From assembly GCA_043751595.1 (NCBI GenBank), contig JAYUZR010000009.1:1-9260 (forward strand): a stretch of 9,260 nucleotides of DNA, read 5' to 3'. Source of the stretch: JAYUZR01 sp043751595. Its GTDB lineage: Bacteria; Patescibacteriota; UBA1384; CAILIB01. The stretch's first letter is position 1, and each line of letters opens with the position of its first letter. The notes beneath the pieces were generated by a model. That model was not told the DNA's origin. It saw nothing but the letters and a program-made list of their open reading frames with translations, and searched no databases. Below are positions 5,737 through 9,260 of this stretch, piece after piece. A program made the position numbers and the translations under genes.

Positions 5737-7045
5737 GGTCGTGGGTAATGGTGCGCGTGCGGGCTGGGTACAAAAGACGTTCTAACCTGGTACCAGTTAA
5801 GAGCATCATCCAGTTGCGGGTAACGGTAATGGTGGTGAATAAGCTAAGAAGGGTTCCTACGATAAGGACCACGGCAAAACCGCGTACACCGCTGCTACCG
5901 AACATAAAAATGATAACAGCGGTAATGAGGCCAGCGGCGTGAGAATCGCGAATACTGGACCATGAGCGCTTAAATGAGGCTAGTACTGCCTCCTTAACCG
6001 GCTTGCCTTGGGCGAACTCTTCTTTGAGGCGCTCGAAGGTAAGGATGTTGGTATCAACTGCAATACCAATCGAGATAATAAACCCGGCAATTCCAGCCAG
6101 AGTCATGGTGATTGGTGCCAGCTTAAAGACGGCGATATTGAAGGCTGCATACAAAACCAAGGCCAAGCTAGCCAAAAGACCAAGCCAGCGATAGCGAGCG
6201 ATCATGAAGATAAGGATCAGGAGTACTCCCACTAATCCTGCAGCAAGACTGGCATTTACCGCATCTGCCCCGAGGCTTGCTCCTACTACCTGCTCTTGTG
6301 AGAGCTTAACCGGAACTGGGAGGGCTCCGTAATTAAGGCTAAGGGCAAAATCGCGGGCAGAACTAAGGGTGAATCCCCCACTAATAACGGCGCGACCATC
6401 GGTGATAGCGGCGTTTACGGTTGGGGCAGAAATAAGCGTGTCGTCGAGGAAGATGCCGATTCGTTTGCCAAGGTTAGCTTGGGTACCGTTGGCGAATGCT
6501 TCTTTACCTTTATCGGTGAACTCAAGCACTACCTCCCACTCGCGCTTGCCAGAGATCTGGGCACCAGTGCTAGTGGTTTGGCTTACTGGTTGGTACGAAG
6601 CTCCGCCCGGCTTAAGATCGGCTCCTTCTAGGAGTATGGTTCCGGTTTCGTCTTGGAAGGTAAGTTTGGAGGTGGCGCCAATCAGTTTTTTGGCATCTTC
6701 AATGCGATCAAAGCCTGGTAGATCTACGATAACGGCAGGGTTGCCGGCAAGGCTTGCTGTGCGGATTTCTGGCTCGGTGGCGCCAAGGGCGTTTACCCGG
6801 CTTTCGATGACGGCTCGGACACCTTCGATGGCTTTATCGAGTTCAGCCCCCTTAAGGGTAGTATCGCCCGGCTCGTACACGAGGTGGACTCCTCCTTTGA
6901 GATCGAGTCCTTCTTGGAGGGTAACATTACGGGTGCCTAGGCGACCAAAATTAAGGCTTTTGGTGCGGGGTAAAGCGACGTAGATGCCGCCAGCGGCAAG
7001 AAGAGTAACCAGGGTAAAAGTAGTCCAGACGTTTCGGCGGCGCAT
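5729..7045 (-). CDS. secD: Protein translocase subunit SecD
   Basis: SecD is the partner of SecF in the membrane complex that completes Sec-dependent export. At 438 residues it is the compact form found in many small-genome and Gram-positive bacteria, shorter than the roughly 615 residues of E. coli. An N-terminal helix (about 8-26) precedes GLDLKGG (46-52). The P1 head and base domains follow (about 60-245), including VIESRVNALGATEPEI and RDFALSLNYGALPVPV (231-246). Five further membrane segments span about 262-283, 288-308, 312-333, 370-387 and 389-415. The helix 4 motif GIAVDTNILTFERLKEE (327-343) keeps Asp331, matching the proton-path Asp340 of Thermus SecDF. The tail is short. It starts 9 bases after the rluD-like gene and overlaps secF. 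yajC, often next to secD elsewhere, is absent here. No Shine-Dalgarno is seen. Confidence 0.97.
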   Translation of the reverse strand: MRRRNVWTTFTLVTLLAAGGIYVALPRTKSLNFGRLGTRNVTLQEGLDLKGGVHLVYEPGDTTLKGAELDKAIEGVRAVIESRVNALGATEPEIRTASLAGNPAVIVDLPGFDRIEDAKKLIGATSKLTFQDETGTILLEGADLKPGGASYQPVSQTTSTGAQISGKREWEVVLEFTDKGKEAFANGTQANLGKRIGIFLDDTLISAPTVNAAITDGRAVISGGFTLSSARDFALSLNYGALPVPVKLSQEQVVGASLGADAVNASLAAGLVGVLLILIFMIARYRWLGLLASLALVLYAAFNIAVFKLAPITMTLAGIAGFIISIGIAVDTNILTFERLKEEFAQGKPVKEAVLASFKRSWSSIRDSHAAGLITAVIIFMFGSSGVRGFAVVLIVGTLLSLFTTITVTRNWMMLLTGTRLERLLYPARTRTITHDHE

Positions 7046-7054
7046 AATGAGTAA

Positions 7055-8020
7055 TTAGACTTCCTTTAGGAGGCTATCAGGCGCGTGCAAGGCTGTCAAA
7101 GCATCTCTAAAATCGGGTGGTACTGGCGCCTGGATGCTGATTTCTTCCCTAGAAACTGGATGGGTAAAGGTAATCTTTTTGGCATGGAGTAGCTGTCGAG
7201 TAACACCTAGCTCCTGGCTATAGGTCCTGCTCGTCTTGGTGTAGTAGAGTTCGTCGCCAAGAATTGGGTGGCCGAGGTACTTGGCGTGGATTCGGATCTG
7301 GTGAGTTCGGCCAGTGGTAATGGTGACATGTACCAAGGTGCTTTCGGTAAGATGCGCAATAGGGTTAAACAGGCTTTCTGCCTCTCTCCCCTCCCCGTAC
7401 TTATCGACGATAAAGGTTGCTTTTTTAGGATTGCTACTACGCTTTAGGCGAGTCATTACTTCTTGCGATTCGGCAATGGTGCCACAACAAAGAGCAAGAT
7501 ATTCCTTCTTGGTAGTGTGGGAGGCAAACTGGGCGCTGAGGGCAAGAAGAGATTCCCTGGTTTTGGCTAGGAGTAGTACTCCGGTGGTATCTTTATCGAG
7601 GCGATGGACAATGCCTGGGCGCTCTTTGGCGGTGGCGCTATCATCAAAGGTTGCCTCCTGAATGCTGGGTGTGTGGGCCAAGGCGCGTTGCATTACGCTA
7701 TCAAGATGATCGGCCGAGCTTGGGTGGACTACTAGATTGGTTGGTTTGTTTACAACCAGTAATGCTTCGTCCTCAAAGAGTACTTCTAGTGGTGCGTTCA
7801 CGGCGATAATTCCAGTATCTACCGCCGGAGCTAGTGCGAGCACTTCTCCTTCGCGAACCAGGTTTGAGCCCTTACTTATCGGGAATTGGTTGCGCAAAAG
7901 CCTTCGTTGCTCGATGGCCTGCTGTATTTGGCCGCGAGTATGACCAAAGAGTTTAGCTGCGGCGATATCAACCCGGATTCCATCCTGTTCGGCTGGTACG
8001 GTTACGGATTGGTGGCTCAT
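7055..8020 (-). CDS. rluD: RluA-family 23S rRNA pseudouridine synthase (RluD-like)
   Basis: This enzyme isomerises uridines in RNA to pseudouridine. RluD itself modifies the helix 69 loop of 23S rRNA (positions 1911, 1915 and 1917 in E. coli) during late large-subunit assembly. The 321-residue length matches RluD. An N-terminal S4-like RNA-binding domain (about 6-65) has IRVDIAAAKL but a degenerate second half. The catalytic domain shows VVNKPTNLVVHP (89-100), HRLDKDTTGVLLLAKT (139-154) with catalytic Asp142, KKEYLALCCG (171-180), GRTHQIRIHAKYLGHPILGD (237-256) and LLHAKKITFTHP (277-288). The S4 domain and length favour RluD over the shorter RluA, but the exact target sites cannot be read from sequence. 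Its ATG overlaps the rmuC stop as ATGA, so translation is probably coupled. Confidence 0.94.
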   Translation of the reverse strand: MSHQSVTVPAEQDGIRVDIAAAKLFGHTRGQIQQAIEQRRLLRNQFPISKGSNLVREGEVLALAPAVDTGIIAVNAPLEVLFEDEALLVVNKPTNLVVHPSSADHLDSVMQRALAHTPSIQEATFDDSATAKERPGIVHRLDKDTTGVLLLAKTRESLLALSAQFASHTTKKEYLALCCGTIAESQEVMTRLKRSSNPKKATFIVDKYGEGREAESLFNPIAHLTESTLVHVTITTGRTHQIRIHAKYLGHPILGDELYYTKTSRTYSQELGVTRQLLHAKKITFTHPVSREEISIQAPVPPDFRDALTALHAPDSLLKEV

Positions 8021-9045
8021 TCGGAGATTTCGATAGCTTCTACAGGTAGTTGTTTTGAGCCAAGAGTTGCTACTTTATTTTCGAGGCCACCGAGGCGTTT
8101 ATCGGTTTGATCGTAGCTTTGTTGAGCGTTCTTAAGATGGGTGCCGAGTTTATCGTAGGTATCTCGGATCTTTTCGAACTCTCCGGTGAGCAGGGTGAGA
8201 GATTTTTGAATTTCTTTAGCACTTTGTTCAATTTCCATACCACGTAGACCAAAGAGTACCACCTGCAAATGAGCAAAAAAACTACTTGGTGAAACTGGAA
8301 TGACACGCTTAGAGAAGGCGTACCCTAGGAGATTGGAATCGCTCTCATCGTGAATAAAGGCGTGGTAGTAAATATTTTCGGCTGGCACATACATAAAGGC
8401 AAAATCGAGGGTGCCTTGATCGGCCCGGATATACTTCTTGGCAATTTCGTCGATGCGTTTTTTAGTATCGCTGGCGAAGGCTTTAAGATACCGCTGTTTT
8501 TCGGCGGGGTTTTCTTGATCCTGTGCTTTTACAAAGTTTTCCATGCTGAACTTAGCATCAATTGGAAGGATGTGATCGTCGCGCAAGATGATAACCGCGT
8601 CGCAGATTTCGCCATCGTTAAAGCGGTATTGCAGTTTGTAACGCTCTTTAGGAATAATTTGAGCTATAAGCTCGGCTAGCCAGATTTCTCCCAGAGACCC
8701 GCGCATCTTTGGCGCTTGTAAAATGCGCTGCAGGCTGGCAATTTCTCCACTTAGCTGGGCTACTTGCCCCGTTTTTTCTTCGAGGCGGCTTAGGGCTTGC
8801 TGGACGGCGGCCACGGTTTGATTGGCGTGATCGAGGCGTTGGTGCATGGCCATACTCCCCCGCTCGCCACTCGCTTGGGTGCGACCAAGTTGCTCGAGGA
8901 CGAGATCGACTGTTTTAGTAAGGGCCTGGCTACTGCGCTCTTCGCCGATCTCGATCCGTTTTTGGATACGAGACATGGTGATAAGCTGGACGACCACGAG
9001 GCCGACCAAAATAGCGCCAATTAGGATAATAAGAATGATATTCAT
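8017..9045 (-). CDS. rmuC: RmuC-family DNA recombination protein
   Basis: RmuC proteins limit recombination between inverted repeats in E. coli and carry a PD-(D/E)xK nuclease-like core; their exact biochemical role is poorly defined. This 342-residue member has an N-terminal membrane helix (about 3-24) and a long coiled coil (about 28-110). The core begins at MRGSLGEIWLAELI (114-127). Candidate metal-binding and catalytic residues are Glu120, Asp149 (CDAVIIL), Asp163 and Lys165 (LPIDAKF). The family segments YVPAENIYYHAF (219-230) and VSPSSFFAHLQVV (251-263) follow. A second coiled coil ends the protein (about 270-325). It is shorter than E. coli RmuC, roughly 475 residues, but the core is complete. 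The domain order predicts a membrane-tethered nuclease facing the nucleoid. Both ends overlap neighbouring genes by 4 bases (ATGA), and no Shine-Dalgarno is visible. Confidence 0.93.
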   Translation of the reverse strand: MNIILIILIGAILVGLVVVQLITMSRIQKRIEIGEERSSQALTKTVDLVLEQLGRTQASGERGSMAMHQRLDHANQTVAAVQQALSRLEEKTGQVAQLSGEIASLQRILQAPKMRGSLGEIWLAELIAQIIPKERYKLQYRFNDGEICDAVIILRDDHILPIDAKFSMENFVKAQDQENPAEKQRYLKAFASDTKKRIDEIAKKYIRADQGTLDFAFMYVPAENIYYHAFIHDESDSNLLGYAFSKRVIPVSPSSFFAHLQVVLFGLRGMEIEQSAKEIQKSLTLLTGEFEKIRDTYDKLGTHLKNAQQSYDQTDKRLGGLENKVATLGSKQLPVEAIEISE

Positions 9046-9260
9046 GAGGAAAAACGATCAAGGGTGTCTTGTTCGAGAGCGAGAATGCTCTCGAGATCTA
9101 GTGTAGCAGGTAGTTCGCTGGGAAGGTCCCAAGCGTTGAGTCTGCGGTGTAGGGCGCAAATAAGCTGCTTCATGCGCGCTTTTGCTTCTGGTGTAATCGC
9201 AATAATTAAGTCGTCTTTTGCTTGAGGGCTTAAAAAGTACTCAATCCTGCCCTCTTGCAC
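9042..9260 (-). CDS. Unidentified protein, N-terminus beyond the window
   Basis: Seventy-two codons are visible, open to the right edge, so the gene is probably cut. The first visible codon is GTG, but nothing shows that it is the true start. The visible part is hydrophilic with two probable amphipathic helices. One spans TPEAKARMKQLICALHRRLN, and the other is the acidic end LDLESILALEQDTLDRF. There is no membrane segment, metal-binding cluster or nucleotide-binding motif. I do not recognise the family. Its TGA stop overlaps the rmuC ATG as ATGA, making it the most upstream visible member of the operon. A small helical partner, or the tail of a larger DNA-related enzyme, would both fit the position; neither is supported by sequence. 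Confidence 0.7.
   Translation of the reverse strand: MQEGRIEYFLSPQAKDDLIIAITPEAKARMKQLICALHRRLNAWDLPSELPATLDLESILALEQDTLDRFSS

Noticed and set aside
6369..6983. 204-codon open frame on the + strand
   Set aside because: It is antisense to secD, whose conserved P1 domain fills this interval. The Ser/Arg/Pro-rich product is typical of a mirror frame.
8350..8679. 109-codon + strand frame with hydrophobic stretches
   Set aside because: It is antisense to the conserved RmuC core, which explains the open frame.
1..9260. CRISPR array, tRNA or rRNA genes
   Set aside because: I saw no regularly spaced repeats and no tRNA or rRNA signature on either strand. Nearly all the sequence is occupied by protein genes.

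Overview
The window looks like a chromosomal segment of a Candidate Phyla Radiation (Patescibacteria) bacterium. The grounds are the layout and the gene set: a VirD4/TraG-like ATPase of the type common in that group, preceded by a small beta-rich protein resembling a Patescibacteria family I recall, very tight gene packing, and almost no Shine-Dalgarno sequences. TAA, TAG and TGA all end genes here, so the UGA=Gly code of Gracilibacteria and Absconditabacteria is unlikely. I cannot name a finer lineage. Nothing points to a plasmid, phage, transposon or CRISPR array.

The left third (1-3302) is on the + strand. It holds the 3' end of a small conserved hypothetical gene and, 12 bases later, a 965-residue P-loop ATPase related to conjugative coupling proteins. 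The ATPase has no visible transmembrane segment and ends in a long disordered tail capped by a short aromatic/basic module.

A 279-base spacer (3303-3581) separates converging transcription units. It contains a purine-rich block with a 25-codon reading frame behind a good Shine-Dalgarno sequence, one weak and one better hairpin terminator candidate, and no recognisable RNA gene.

The right two thirds (3582-9260) are a - strand cluster of at least seven genes, read from the right edge leftwards: an unidentified gene (cut by the window edge), rmuC, an rluD-like pseudouridine synthase gene, secD, secF, a UPF0200/CoaE-like P-loop kinase and gmk. Junctions are ATGA overlaps, short overlaps or gaps of 2 to 29 bases, so the cluster is probably one operon. 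It mixes DNA maintenance (RmuC), ribosome maturation (RluD), completion of protein export (SecD with SecF) and nucleotide or cofactor phosphorylation (the two kinases). It reads as housekeeping genes grouped for shared expression rather than as one pathway. Its promoter lies outside the window.

The most unusual points are the membrane-anchor-free coupling-protein ATPase, a possible internal translation start that would release its C-terminal module, the archaeal-type kinase behind secDF, and the micro-ORF in the convergent spacer.
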